Of a stretch of DNA of 64,000 nt, positions 38,997 through 47,662 are shown in pieces. The position numbers were made by a program, and so were the translations under genes. Positions within the stretch are counted from its first letter, which is position 1; every line of letters starts with the position of its first letter. The stretch is from Petroclostridium xylanilyticum (GTDB lineage Bacteria > Bacillota > Clostridia > SK-Y3). Below the pieces are notes generated by a model that saw only the letters and a list, made by a program, of their open reading frames with translations, ran no database searches and was not told the DNA's origin. The stretch covers positions 1 through 64,000 of the forward strand of contig NZ_NPML01000019.1 in the NCBI RefSeq assembly GCF_002252565.1, given 5' to 3'.

Positions 38997-40258
38997 CTTT
39001 TTGATCCCTCCGTTTCAACATTGGTTTTGCCTGCAAATGCTCCAGCATCGGCAAGCTTGGTCATATTACCGTTGACGAGATACAGGTCACCGCCCAACTC
39101 CTCTGGGATCCGGTTCATGTCCTCAAGCTCGCGGATATCGTTGGCGCTCATCCAGCCGTTCTGGCGGGCTACAGCATAGCCATTCATGCGGCTTGCATAA
39201 TCCCCGCGCAGAAGGCCATCTACATTGAATTTGACAAAGTATGTCCGCTTCTCCGACGGTAAAAGCAGCGCTTTTTGGAGAGCCTGTTCCCAGCGCACCA
39301 CCCACGGGTCAAGCGTGTATTTGACAAATTCCAGAGACTGCTGCTCGATGTTTGAAAAGCTTGATTTTTCGAGGTCTCCTACCATATGGGGAGGCACGCG
39401 GAATATCCGAGCAATTTCGTTTATCTGAAATTTCCTTGTCTCCAAAAACTGTGCTTGTTCGGGCGGAATGCCAATTGGCTGAAACTTCATACCCTCTTCC
39501 AGAACTGCAATGCGGTGAGCGTTGGCACTGCCTTGATAGACAGCGTTCCAGCTTTCACGCACTTTTGCCGGATCCTTTAATACGCCGGGATGTTCCAGAA
39601 CGCCACCCGGATTTGCACCGTTGGCGAAGAAGGACGCACCGTACTCCTCGCAGGCGATGGCCATGCCTATGGCGTTCTTGGCCATCGCAATAGGGGAGTA
39701 TCCGATCAGCCCGTCAAAACCGAGTCCCGGGATGTGAAGCACCTCGTCACTTCGCAGGTATATAAGGCCTGCTTTTGGATTAACCTTGCTCTCATCGCTG
39801 TCCCGCCGGTAGGTGTAGTACAGTTCTCCGTTTGGAGCCCTGTCTACCGTCATTTTGTTTGGCAAAAGAGGATAAAGCGCCAGCACTCGTCCGGAACCGT
39901 CCCTGATAATCTGAGCGTAAGCATTTCCCCATAAAAGAAGATGACTCATCAGCGTTTCTCGGAACACGAATGAAGTCATCTCAGGATTTGGTTCGTCATG
40001 GAGCAGGTAATATAGCGGGTGGGTTAGCGCTTTTTCTTTGCCACCGTCTCCCTTGTACCGGTACACATGAAGCGGAAGTCCAGCGATGGCCTCGGCCAGT
40101 ATCCTTACACAGGCATACACTGCCGTTGTCTGCATGGCTGTCCGCTCATTGACAGTCTTTCCGCTGGATGTACCACCAAAGAAAAAGCTGTATGCATTGC
40201 CGAACAAGCTGTTTTTCGGCTTATCCCTTGCTTTGAATAAGCGGGAAAATACACTCAT
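38993..40258 (-). CDS. HK97-family portal protein
   Basis: 421 residues with the Phage_portal core: NERTAMQTTAVYACVRILAEAIAGLPLHVY at the start, HLLLWGNAYAQIIRD, then HPGVLKDPAKVRESWNAVYQG and RKFQINEIARIFRVPPHMVGDL. It forms the dodecameric DNA channel at one capsid vertex and docks the terminase. Four-base overlaps with both the terminase upstream and the protease downstream show a tightly coupled operon. Confidence 0.95.
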   Translation of the reverse strand: MSVFSRLFKARDKPKNSLFGNAYSFFFGGTSSGKTVNERTAMQTTAVYACVRILAEAIAGLPLHVYRYKGDGGKEKALTHPLYYLLHDEPNPEMTSFVFRETLMSHLLLWGNAYAQIIRDGSGRVLALYPLLPNKMTVDRAPNGELYYTYRRDSDESKVNPKAGLIYLRSDEVLHIPGLGFDGLIGYSPIAMAKNAIGMAIACEEYGASFFANGANPGGVLEHPGVLKDPAKVRESWNAVYQGSANAHRIAVLEEGMKFQPIGIPPEQAQFLETRKFQINEIARIFRVPPHMVGDLEKSSFSNIEQQSLEFVKYTLDPWVVRWEQALQKALLLPSEKRTYFVKFNVDGLLRGDYASRMNGYAVARQNGWMSANDIRELEDMNRIPEELGGDLYLVNGNMTKLADAGAFAGKTNVETEGSKR

Positions 40259-41889
40259 ATGATCAGCAGCCCCCTTTCATCATAAATTGATCCGTTGCGG
40301 TCATCTCCTCCATGCCTTAAAGCGCGGTCAAGCGCCATAATAAGCGCAACAGCGCCGTCTATTCTCTCGCTGGACTTTTCTTTATCAGGCTTTATGTTTC
40401 CGGCCGGATCGGTTTTGACAAAGATATTGTCCATCATCCATCTGAGCACCGGATGCCCGCCATGGGCGATGCGCTCCTCCAAAGTCAGCTTCATCAGCTC
40501 TTTTGTGGGCGGCGACATGTCCTTGAAGCCCTGACCGAAGGGAACAACCGTAAAGCCCATGCTTTCTAGGTTCTGCGTCATCTGCACCGCGCCCCAGCGG
40601 TCGAAGGCGATTTCTCTGATATTGTATTTCATGCCAAGCTCCTCAATAAAAGTCTCGATGAAACCATAATGAACCACATTACCCTCAGTGGTGTATAAAA
40701 AGCCCTGCCGCTCCCAAACATCATATGGCACATGATCCCGCCGCACACGCTGGTCGATATTGTCCTCTGGAATCCAGAAGAAAGGCAGGATCTGATATTT
40801 GTCCGATTCATCCAGCGGCGGAAACACCAGTACAAAGGCGGTAATATCGGTGGTGGATGACAGGTCAAGCCCGCCGTAGCAGATGCGACCGCGCAAGCTT
40901 TCCGCATCGACGGGGAAGGCGCACCTGTCCCATTTGTCCATAGGCATCCAGCGCACCGATTGCTTCACCCACTGATTTAAGCGGAGCTGACGGAATAAAT
41001 TTTCCTCTGCGGGGTTTTGCTTGGCATTTTCACAAGCCACCCTCAGTTTTTCGATGTCCACTGTAATGCCTAATGACGGATTGACCTTTCTCCACACCTT
41101 TTCACTTGTCCAGTTGTCAGTATCGGCTGCGCTGTAGATAACAGGGTAGAAAGTCGGATCTATCTTACGCCCCTGCAGGATATCCTCTGCCTTTTGATGC
41201 ACTTCCCAGCAGATGGAGTTCCTGTCTGTACCTGCCGTCGTGATCAGGAAAAACAGCGGCTGCTTCCTTGCATCGCCGGATCCGTGTAGCATTACATCAT
41301 AAAGATCCCGATTTGGCTGGGCATGAAGTTCGTCAAAAACCACACCATGGACATTTAAACCATGCTTCGTGTATGCCTCCGCTGAAAGCACCTGATAAAA
41401 ACTGCCTAGCGGTTTATATACCAGCCGCTTCTGCGACAGCATCGGTTTAATCCGGGACTTTAATGCCGGACACTGTTCCACCATGTCTACAGCAACGTCG
41501 AAAACAATGGATGCCTGCTGACGGTCAGACGCACACCCATAAACCTCGCCGCCATGCTCGAAATCGCCGCAGGTCAGGTATAGAGCAATTGCCGCCGCAA
41601 GCTCGCTCTTCCCCTGCTTTTTTGGGATTTCTACATAGGCGGTGTTGAACTGCCGGTATCCGTTCGGTTTCAAGACGCCGAATATATCCCGGACAATCTG
41701 CTCCTGCCAGTCAATGAGTTCAAAAGGCATCCCATACCATTCGCCCTTGGTATGCTTCAAGCAGTTTATAAAAGTAACAGCGGCATCCGCCGCTTCCTTG
41801 TCGTATCGGGAACCTTCGGCCATAAACTTTGTTGGTTTATACCGTTTTAACTTCCGCAGCTTTGCCGCCTCCTTTCTAAAATTGAACAA
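40255..41889 (-). CDS. terminase large subunit
   Basis: 544 residues, Terminase_1 (HK97) family. The ATPase half has the Walker A variant in YVEIPKKQGKSELAAAIALYL and Walker B VVFDELHAQ. The nuclease half begins GLDLSSTTDITAFVLVF and includes AFDRWGAVQMTQNLE. It drives DNA into the head. The frame opens at a TTG (41889) with no ribosome site. AAAGGAGG lies inside the first codons, so translation may really begin about ten codons later at a CTG (41859) or downstream; the start is uncertain. Confidence 0.93.
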   Translation of the reverse strand: MFNFRKEAAKLRKLKRYKPTKFMAEGSRYDKEAADAAVTFINCLKHTKGEWYGMPFELIDWQEQIVRDIFGVLKPNGYRQFNTAYVEIPKKQGKSELAAAIALYLTCGDFEHGGEVYGCASDRQQASIVFDVAVDMVEQCPALKSRIKPMLSQKRLVYKPLGSFYQVLSAEAYTKHGLNVHGVVFDELHAQPNRDLYDVMLHGSGDARKQPLFFLITTAGTDRNSICWEVHQKAEDILQGRKIDPTFYPVIYSAADTDNWTSEKVWRKVNPSLGITVDIEKLRVACENAKQNPAEENLFRQLRLNQWVKQSVRWMPMDKWDRCAFPVDAESLRGRICYGGLDLSSTTDITAFVLVFPPLDESDKYQILPFFWIPEDNIDQRVRRDHVPYDVWERQGFLYTTEGNVVHYGFIETFIEELGMKYNIREIAFDRWGAVQMTQNLESMGFTVVPFGQGFKDMSPPTKELMKLTLEERIAHGGHPVLRWMMDNIFVKTDPAGNIKPDKEKSSERIDGAVALIMALDRALRHGGDDRNGSIYDERGLLII

Positions 41890-41890
41890 G

Positions 41891-41918
41891 AAAAAAGGAA
41901 CCTCATGGATGAAGTTCC
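41891..41918 (-). terminator. terminator immediately upstream of the terminase gene
   Basis: GGAACCTCAT and ATGAAGTTCC pair (one G-U) around 2 bases, followed by TTTTTT on the minus strand. It ends two bases before the annotated terminase start, so packaging-gene transcription must read through it or start within it. Confidence 0.75.
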
Positions 41919-41960
41919 TCTCATTAGTGGATTTCTATGAAGCCTGTTACGTTATTAACG

Positions 41961-42155
41961 TTATCGTTTGCCTGTCAGGATAAACTCGGCATATTCTTTC
42001 TTATGTTCATTAAGAAATACCACCAATTCATAAAAACCCTTTTTATATGCCTCCTCCTGCACTCTTGGCAAGTCAAACATATTGCAGGCACCGCTGTCCC
42101 GTATGGCCATAATTTGCCGATAAATCTTATCAGTTATCAGATTTTCGTTACCCAT
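41961..42155 (-). CDS. DUF5049 phage protein
   Basis: 64 residues: TDKIYRQIMAIRDSGACNMFDLPRVQEEAYKKGFYELVVFLNEHKKEYAEFI, the pattern of DUF5049 proteins found near terminase genes in clostridial phages. It is helical with no catalytic motif. It starts three bases after the cyclotransferase stop and is probably co-expressed with the amidoligase cluster. Confidence 0.82.
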   Translation of the reverse strand: MGNENLITDKIYRQIMAIRDSGACNMFDLPRVQEEAYKKGFYELVVFLNEHKKEYAEFILTGKR

Positions 42156-42158
42156 GTC

Positions 42159-42629
42159 CTACACCTCAGACTTCTCTGCCGCTGAAACTGAATCGCGTAC
42201 CGCTTTATTGAGAACTGAAATATCAAAACCCGCGTCTATATATCCCTGCCGAATCACCTCGTAATAGTAACGACCCGGTGCTCCCAGTGGTCTGCCTTCA
42301 TTCATGATATACACCATTGCGGACACCCACTGCCCTTTGAAACGCACCTTAACTGTTTCTTTCCTGTATAGATGCGGATAACCTTCATATCGGTCCAGCG
42401 CTTCCTCGTCATTAGGCATGATTCTCCAAAGCAGTATCGGTACACTTTCACCTTTTTGTTTTTCTATTGTCGCTACTGCGCCGCCATTCCCTCCTCTGAA
42501 TAACAGCCGGTATCCTGTGAGTTTTGCACTCCCCAGCACTTTTGCCGTTGGGCAGCGGTATGCCATCTGCCTTAAATTCAGATTGCTTCCGTATGCTAAA
42601 TATATTGTTCCTTTTTCTTCGCTCATCAT
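42159..42629 (-). CDS. gamma-glutamylcyclotransferase-like (AIG2/GGCT) protein
   Basis: 156 residues with the glycine motif YGSNLNLRQM (about 12-21) and the catalytic Glu in LDRYEGYPHLY (about 79-89). The family cyclises and releases gamma-glutamyl (or related) amides as 5-oxoproline. In phages it is repeatedly encoded next to amidoligases, as here, so it may trim or reverse amide links made by the enzyme encoded just upstream. The ATG has GGAGGATG close by. Confidence 0.88.
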   Translation of the reverse strand: MMSEEKGTIYLAYGSNLNLRQMAYRCPTAKVLGSAKLTGYRLLFRGGNGGAVATIEKQKGESVPILLWRIMPNDEEALDRYEGYPHLYRKETVKVRFKGQWVSAMVYIMNEGRPLGAPGRYYYEVIRQGYIDAGFDISVLNKAVRDSVSAAEKSEV

Positions 42630-42690
42630 ATCATCCTCCTTGTGTTTACCGCAGGCTAGGGGCGGCTCTGCGCCCCCAGCGCCCGGTTAT

Positions 42691-43590
42691 CTATGCTGCC
42701 CGAAACCGCCATGCCGCGTTGCCATCGAGATGTTTGCAAAGGTGCTCCCGGCAGTTTTTGAACTCGTCGCCGATAAGCCCTATGCGGTTGAGGTATGTCC
42801 GCATGGCAAATTTCTCGTTTTCAACCTGCGGTTTCTTGCTGGAAGCACATTTTTGGGTTAATGCTTGATGGTTTAGCGCAAGGGCAAGCACTATGTAGCT
42901 TCTGATTTTTCCCGCATGAAGTTCGCTGTTAAATCCTCGAAGCTCAATCGTCCTATTGCCGTTAAAAAAGCTGTGCAGGTTCAAAAAATGGTACCTGCTG
43001 TTGTGGTAATGAGTGCTTCGGCTTTCGCTGTAACCTTCGTACCATATACTTTCAATCGCCGCCATAGTTTTGGGCTTACGCCGGTTCATCTTCTCAACCA
43101 GTGCTGCATCCATCTTTTTGCAAAACCGCATCCTGTCCGGTGCTATCTGCAATGCTTTATAGAAAAGGTCATTCTTGCTGGCTATAATGTTGATAAAATT
43201 GCGGATGCTTCGCGGCGTGTGATTTGCCCCGTCTATGTGGATATGGATTCCGCAGCTTGTGTTTGCAAAACCTCCAGCCTTGCGAAGCCTCCTTATCAAT
43301 TCCTGCAGGATTTCAATATCCTCGCGGTACGTCAGTATCGGACTTACCAACTCGACACTATATTCCCGGCCTGCCGCTACAATCCGGCCGCTTTCCTTTT
43401 TCTGAGTCCGGATGCTCCCGTCGCTCATGAATTTCCATATCCGTCCATCCGGTGCTATAACCTTTTGGGTATCGTAATAATCTCCACTGGATTCAATCCT
43501 TCCTCCAAGAAAAGCTGCTGCAGTTTTGGACGCCTGTTTCCTTGTAATCCCCGTCAATTCTACCTCGATTCCAAATCTCGTTGTAAGCAT
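42691..43590 (-). CDS. amidoligase (COOH-NH2 ligase family)
   Basis: 299 residues from the ATG at 43590 (GAGGAG upstream; 26 in-frame codons before it look non-coding). Family signatures are all present: the FGIEVELTG beta strand with two acidic residues, CGIHIHIDGANHTPRS with the His-x-His-x-Asp metal/ATP site, and RTIELRGFNSELHAGKI. Amidoligases join a carboxyl to an amine using ATP, modifying peptides or proteins. Here it sits in the packaging region with a GGCT and a catalytically empty paralogue. The substrate is unknown. Confidence 0.88.
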   Translation of the reverse strand: MLTTRFGIEVELTGITRKQASKTAAAFLGGRIESSGDYYDTQKVIAPDGRIWKFMSDGSIRTQKKESGRIVAAGREYSVELVSPILTYREDIEILQELIRRLRKAGGFANTSCGIHIHIDGANHTPRSIRNFINIIASKNDLFYKALQIAPDRMRFCKKMDAALVEKMNRRKPKTMAAIESIWYEGYSESRSTHYHNSRYHFLNLHSFFNGNRTIELRGFNSELHAGKIRSYIVLALALNHQALTQKCASSKKPQVENEKFAMRTYLNRIGLIGDEFKNCREHLCKHLDGNAAWRFRAA

Positions 43591-43731
43591 TGCGTTTTCT
43601 CCTCGCTTTCTCTGTGTTTTCTGCCTTTTGGCAGTGTACATTAGGCCATTGAAAACACAGGATAGCAAGGCAATTCTGCATGAGTTTCCGCTGGATTTTG
43701 GACGATTTTTCGCATCTTAATTTGAGAACAT

Positions 43732-43962
43732 TTACAGCTTTTTGATCATATCTACACCATAAGCTGCACCCAGAGAAGAACCGCAGTCCCAGTTGATATG
43801 AATGGTACCGATATCGTCCACAAAAGAAACTGTACCTCGGTCTCCCGGTTTCAGCATAGAGTACGGATCATCCATGCATATAAGCTCAACTCGTGTTCCC
43901 GGCGGATATTGCTCTTTAAGGCGGAGGACTGTTTCTTTTGAAGGAAAGCCTCTTACACTCAT
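43732..43962 (-). CDS. DUF4314 phage protein
   Basis: 76 residues: RLKEQYPPGTRVELICMDDPYSMLKPGDRGTVSFVDDIGTIHINWDCGSSLGAAYGVD. This is a small SH3-like beta barrel (DUF4314) seen in clostridial phages, typically beside amidoligase genes. It overlaps the upstream gene by four bases. It may be a binding adaptor; no active site is visible. Confidence 0.88.
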   Translation of the reverse strand: MSVRGFPSKETVLRLKEQYPPGTRVELICMDDPYSMLKPGDRGTVSFVDDIGTIHINWDCGSSLGAAYGVDMIKKL

Positions 43963-44294
43963 TGCTCGTCCTCCTCTCCAGGATAATATGCAGCGTACTT
44001 TGGATAATCACTACCGTCCGGCATTACCAGCACTCCGTCAGGCTGTCCCCGTTGCTTAACCAGCAAGCAAAGCCACACTCCATCCTCATTAATGTGACAA
44101 AACCCTTTGTTTTCCTCAATAAATGTGCGGTCAACGCACAGGTCGGCAACGAAGTTATCATAGTCAATTTTTGAAAGCTCAATTGTTTTTACAACTGTAA
44201 ATCGTTTCCTCATATCATGCCGATGCGGCACTTTTAGATCCTCAATCCTAAACGGATGCTTGACAAAGAAAGCAGTGCTATGAAAATTATTCAT
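43959..44294 (-). CDS. amidoligase-cluster protein, unknown function
   Basis: 111 residues from the ATG at 44294; the frame is open 31 codons further up but that part overlaps the upstream gene. Sequence: STAFFVKHPFRIEDLKVPHRHDMRKRFTVVKTIEL, then FCHINEDGVWLCLLVKQRGQ. It looks like a compact alpha/beta domain conserved in phage amidoligase clusters. No motif is recognised. It overlaps both neighbours (8 and 4 bases). Confidence 0.7.
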   Translation of the reverse strand: MNNFHSTAFFVKHPFRIEDLKVPHRHDMRKRFTVVKTIELSKIDYDNFVADLCVDRTFIEENKGFCHINEDGVWLCLLVKQRGQPDGVLVMPDGSDYPKYAAYYPGEEDEQ

Positions 44295-44979
44295 TTTCGT
44301 CCACCGCCTTTGCTCTGCCTTTCCGGTACGCCCCGTTTCCAACCAGTCTTGAAAGCAGCACCTTGCGTTCAGTTTTGAAGTTATCACCTATAAATCCCAG
44401 CCTAAGCAGGAAACAGCGAAAAGCATATTTTTCATTATCTGCTGGTTTTTCGTTGCGCAGCACTCGCTTCTGTGCTTTTGCCTGTTCTGCCATTTGCTTT
44501 GCCAGCGTTATATATGTCTGCACCTCATCGGCATTTAGGGTCGCGTTCCAGAAAGAGAAGGAAATCTCATCATTTTCAGTTAATACTTCAAGTTCCCGTT
44601 CAATCGACATCGCTTTCTTTATCAATGTCTCTTTGCTGGCCAGCATATTATTAAGGTTTTCAAGGCTTATCTCGCTAAAGCCCTCCAAAAAAAGAGTAAT
44701 TGTCATGGTTCCCTCTGCTGATAAGCCCGCCATATTCAGCGCGTCAATAACGGGACGGATGCTTTTGATTTCATTAAGACTGATTTTCGGTGAGTGAACC
44801 ACACTGTCCCTGTCAACCGTCCAGCTGCCAGCGGATTTCTCGTCGTTAACCTCATACATAAACCCCGGTGCTCCAGTATAGCGCACCTGGCCTTCAAGGG
44901 CTTCAGCTATGACTGAGGCAATGGCTTTTCTCTCCTGACCGACAACCTTCTGTGAAAAGCGAAAGCTGTTATTGTTCAT
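44287..44979 (-). CDS. degenerate amidoligase paralogue lacking catalytic residues
   Basis: 230 residues from the ATG at 44979 (GGGGAGG upstream; a GTG at 44988 is alternative). It aligns along its length with the active amidoligase at 42691. NMLASKETLIKKAMSI matches NIIASKNDLFYKALQI, and the tails NEKYAFRCFLLRLGFIGDNF and NEKFAMRTYLNRIGLIGDEF are nearly the same. Where the active enzyme has GIHIHIDG this one has TITLFLEG; where it has TIELRGFN this has ISFSFWNA; and the FGIEVEL strand is absent. It is a likely pseudoenzyme partner or substrate-binding subunit. Confidence 0.75.
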   Translation of the reverse strand: MNNNSFRFSQKVVGQERKAIASVIAEALEGQVRYTGAPGFMYEVNDEKSAGSWTVDRDSVVHSPKISLNEIKSIRPVIDALNMAGLSAEGTMTITLFLEGFSEISLENLNNMLASKETLIKKAMSIERELEVLTENDEISFSFWNATLNADEVQTYITLAKQMAEQAKAQKRVLRNEKPADNEKYAFRCFLLRLGFIGDNFKTERKVLLSRLVGNGAYRKGRAKAVDENE

Positions 44980-45024
44980 GCCATACACCTCCCCTCAAAC
45001 AAGCTAAAGCATTTCTGATTCCCA

Positions 45025-45055
45025 TAAAAAATCCCACCTTTCCTTTTTGGTGGGG
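45025..45055 (-). terminator. terminator between methyltransferase and amidoligase operons
   Basis: CCCACC (45033-45038) and GGTGGG (45049-45054) form a stem followed by ATTTTTT on the minus strand. It is enclosed by a second inverted repeat (44991-45001 with 45069-45080) whose downstream arm overlaps the ribosome site of the next gene. Confidence 0.8.
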
Positions 45056-45095
45056 TACATTAACGCTCTGTTTTGAGGGGAAAGCAAGGACATTT

Positions 45096-46349
45096 TTAAG
45101 CAATCTGTGTTTCCGCGTAAGGTATTTTTTCGCTACCTGACACCAAGAATACTGAATCTGCTCCAAATTGTGAAACATAGCGCTTTACAATCACATCGCA
45201 GTATTTCGGGTCAAGCTCCATCATAAAACAAACCCGCCCGGTCTGCTGCGCCGCAATCATTGTCGTACCGGATCCACCGAACAGGTCAAGGGCTAAATCT
45301 CCAGTATGGGAACTGTTGAGCATTGCCTTTGCTACAAGCGAAACCGGCTTCATGGTGGGGTGCTCCTCCGATACTTTAGGACGGGGGATCTCCCAAACAT
45401 CTGACTGTTTTCGGTCTTTAAGCGGGCAAAGTCGCGTCCCTTCAAGCCAGCCGTACCAAATCGGCTCGTACTGGGTATGATAGTCCTTTCTGGATAATAC
45501 AAGGCTGTCCTTTTTCCATATAATTGTGCTCGACCAGTGATACCCTACCTCACGCATGACGTTCATCAAACTGCCCCATTCCTGAGCACTCATTACCACA
45601 TAGGTCATGCATCCGGCTTCAGAAACCTCTTTCATGCAATTAAAAGTGCGCAATAAAAAAGCGCCGAATTCTTCGGTGCTCATCTTGTCATTTAGAATTT
45701 GCCTTGGCTTCCAGCTCGGATGCTTGGTATCTGAACCATAATCCACGTTCCAAGGCGGGTCAGTGAAAACAAACCTCGCCTTTTGGCCAGCCATCAGTTT
45801 TTGCACATCTGAAAGCAGGGTGCTATCACCGCACATCAGCCGGTGGTCGCCAAGCATCCATATATCGCCCTTTTTGGTAACCGGAGCTTTAATCTCTGCT
45901 GCTGCCTTTTCTGCATCGAAATTATCCTCTTTGACATTTGTGGTTGTTTTATCGCGGAACAACTCATCGATTTCCGCGGCATCAAACCCGGTAAGAGAAA
46001 TGTCAAAGCCATCTTCATTCAAGCCCATTAGCAGATCGGTCAAAAGCGGAATATCAAACTCGCCGCTGATTTTATTCAAAGCGACATTGAGCGCCTTTTC
46101 CCGCTGATCATCCAAATCAACCACAACGCAGTCGATCTCCTGATACCCCAAAGCTGTTAGTACTTTATACCGCTGATGTCCGCCGACAATATTCCCGGTT
46201 CGTTTGTTCCATATGACCGGCTCTACATATCCAAACTCTTCAATGGATCGGCGTAGTTTTTCATATTCAGGGTCGCCCGGCTTTAAGTCCTTCCGCGGGT
46301 TATATTTCGAAAGTTTTAATTTTTCTGCTGGTATTTTCAGTATATCCAT
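45096..46349 (-). CDS. ParB-like domain fused to DNA methyltransferase (DPPW type)
   Basis: 417 residues. A ParB/Srx-type N-domain (about 1-100: LSKYNPRKDLKPGDPEYEKL, VGGHQRYKVL) is joined to a beta-class DNA methyltransferase (about 155-400) with catalytic FTDPPWNVDYG before the AdoMet loop LDLFGGSGTT. DPPW indicates N6-adenine (or N4-cytosine) methylation. Such fusions protect phage DNA or modify packaging sites. It is six bases after the paralogue at 46355 and is followed by a terminator. Confidence 0.92.
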   Translation of the reverse strand: MDILKIPAEKLKLSKYNPRKDLKPGDPEYEKLRRSIEEFGYVEPVIWNKRTGNIVGGHQRYKVLTALGYQEIDCVVVDLDDQREKALNVALNKISGEFDIPLLTDLLMGLNEDGFDISLTGFDAAEIDELFRDKTTTNVKEDNFDAEKAAAEIKAPVTKKGDIWMLGDHRLMCGDSTLLSDVQKLMAGQKARFVFTDPPWNVDYGSDTKHPSWKPRQILNDKMSTEEFGAFLLRTFNCMKEVSEAGCMTYVVMSAQEWGSLMNVMREVGYHWSSTIIWKKDSLVLSRKDYHTQYEPIWYGWLEGTRLCPLKDRKQSDVWEIPRPKVSEEHPTMKPVSLVAKAMLNSSHTGDLALDLFGGSGTTMIAAQQTGRVCFMMELDPKYCDVIVKRYVSQFGADSVFLVSGSEKIPYAETQIA

Positions 46350-46354
46350 AAATC

Positions 46355-47662
46355 TTAACCCTCCAGTTTGATGGCTTTTTCACCGGTGAATTCCTCCCAG
46401 CGCTTAACAGCTAAATCACAGTAAATAGGGGATAACTCCATCGCATAGCATTTACGCTCAGTCTGTTCAGCCGCAATTATAGTGGTTCCGCTGCCGGAGA
46501 ACGGTTCAAGCACAATACCGCCCTTATCGCTGTGCATTTTGATGCACCGCCATGGAAGCTCCACAGGAAACATTGCCGGATGTTCCTTGTTTGCCCGGAC
46601 AGTCGTCATCTCCCATATGCCAGCATAGCCCCATTTCTTGCGTTCTTCCTTTGTAAGCCGTTTCACAAATTTATAACTGTGTCCCGCAAAGGCTGAAAGC
46701 CATACATATTCCTGATCGTTATATTCCTCAACTTCTCCTTTATTGCTGAAGGCCGAAATATACTCATACTGCTGAACCGGCTTGTTTGAAACAAGGTGAT
46801 AAGGGCCTACACCAAAGTTCTGCCCTTGTTTCTTCCAAATGCGGATCCAGATAGGTCGGTAGCCGTTGTCCAAAAACATATTCACGCTGTACACGCTGGT
46901 TGGTTCAATAAACTGGGAGCCGGTTGCATATAAATCACCTAAATTCCAGCAGACAATATCTGCATACCTGCACAAATTTCTAATCACTGGGCGTACTGTT
47001 TCAAACCATGGCTCAATCCCGGCTTTTTCATATTCTTTACCTACCCCATATGGTGGGGAAGTCACTGCCATCTGTGCGTGACATCCGTCCATTAACTTCT
47101 CAAAATCCTCATCCTTCGTAGAGTCGCCGCACATCAAACGATGATTCCCAAGAAGCCAGATATCGCCCCGCTTCGTTACCGGCTCGTGCTGCATGATTTC
47201 CTCATGCGCTTTATCTATGTCAAAGCTGTCTTGTACCGCCTCTTTGGAATACCATCGGTTAAGCAGTTCGTCTATTTCAGAAGCGTCAAACCCTGTAAGC
47301 GAAACATCAAATGCACCTGCGTCCAACTCAGCCATTAGCTCGGCCAGTTTATTCTCGTCCCACTCTCCCTGAATCTTATTGAGGGCAAGATTAAGCGCTT
47401 TTTCTCTCTGCGGGTCAAGATCTACAACGACGCAGTCTATCTCAGTCTGTCCCAAGTCCAGCAAAACCTTTAAGCGTTGATGCCCGCCTACCACATTACC
47501 TGTCTTTTGGTTCCAGATAACAGGCTCCACATAGCCAAATTCCTCTATTGACCGTTTCAGCTTTTCATATTCCTTATCGCCGGGTTTTAAATCCTTGCGC
47601 GGATTGTAGACGGCGGGATTTAACAGCTCGGCTCTGATTTTCTGTATGTTCAAATCAACCAC
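46355..47662 (-). CDS. ParB-like domain fused to DNA methyltransferase (SPPY type)
   Basis: 435 residues, closely paralogous to its neighbour in the ParB part (NPRKDLKPGDKEYEKLKRSI, VGGHQRLKVL). The catalytic motif here is TSPPYGVGKEY and the AdoMet loop is LEPFSGSGTT. TSPPY suggests N4-cytosine specificity, so the two genes may mark different bases. The start overlaps the terminase small subunit stop by eight bases. Confidence 0.92.
   Translation of the reverse strand: MVDLNIQKIRAELLNPAVYNPRKDLKPGDKEYEKLKRSIEEFGYVEPVIWNQKTGNVVGGHQRLKVLLDLGQTEIDCVVVDLDPQREKALNLALNKIQGEWDENKLAELMAELDAGAFDVSLTGFDASEIDELLNRWYSKEAVQDSFDIDKAHEEIMQHEPVTKRGDIWLLGNHRLMCGDSTKDEDFEKLMDGCHAQMAVTSPPYGVGKEYEKAGIEPWFETVRPVIRNLCRYADIVCWNLGDLYATGSQFIEPTSVYSVNMFLDNGYRPIWIRIWKKQGQNFGVGPYHLVSNKPVQQYEYISAFSNKGEVEEYNDQEYVWLSAFAGHSYKFVKRLTKEERKKWGYAGIWEMTTVRANKEHPAMFPVELPWRCIKMHSDKGGIVLEPFSGSGTTIIAAEQTERKCYAMELSPIYCDLAVKRWEEFTGEKAIKLEG

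Noticed and set aside
44969-45178. 69-residue open frame on the minus strand
   Set aside because: It spans the methyltransferase 3' end, a terminator and a hairpin, has no ribosome site, and looks like chance coding.
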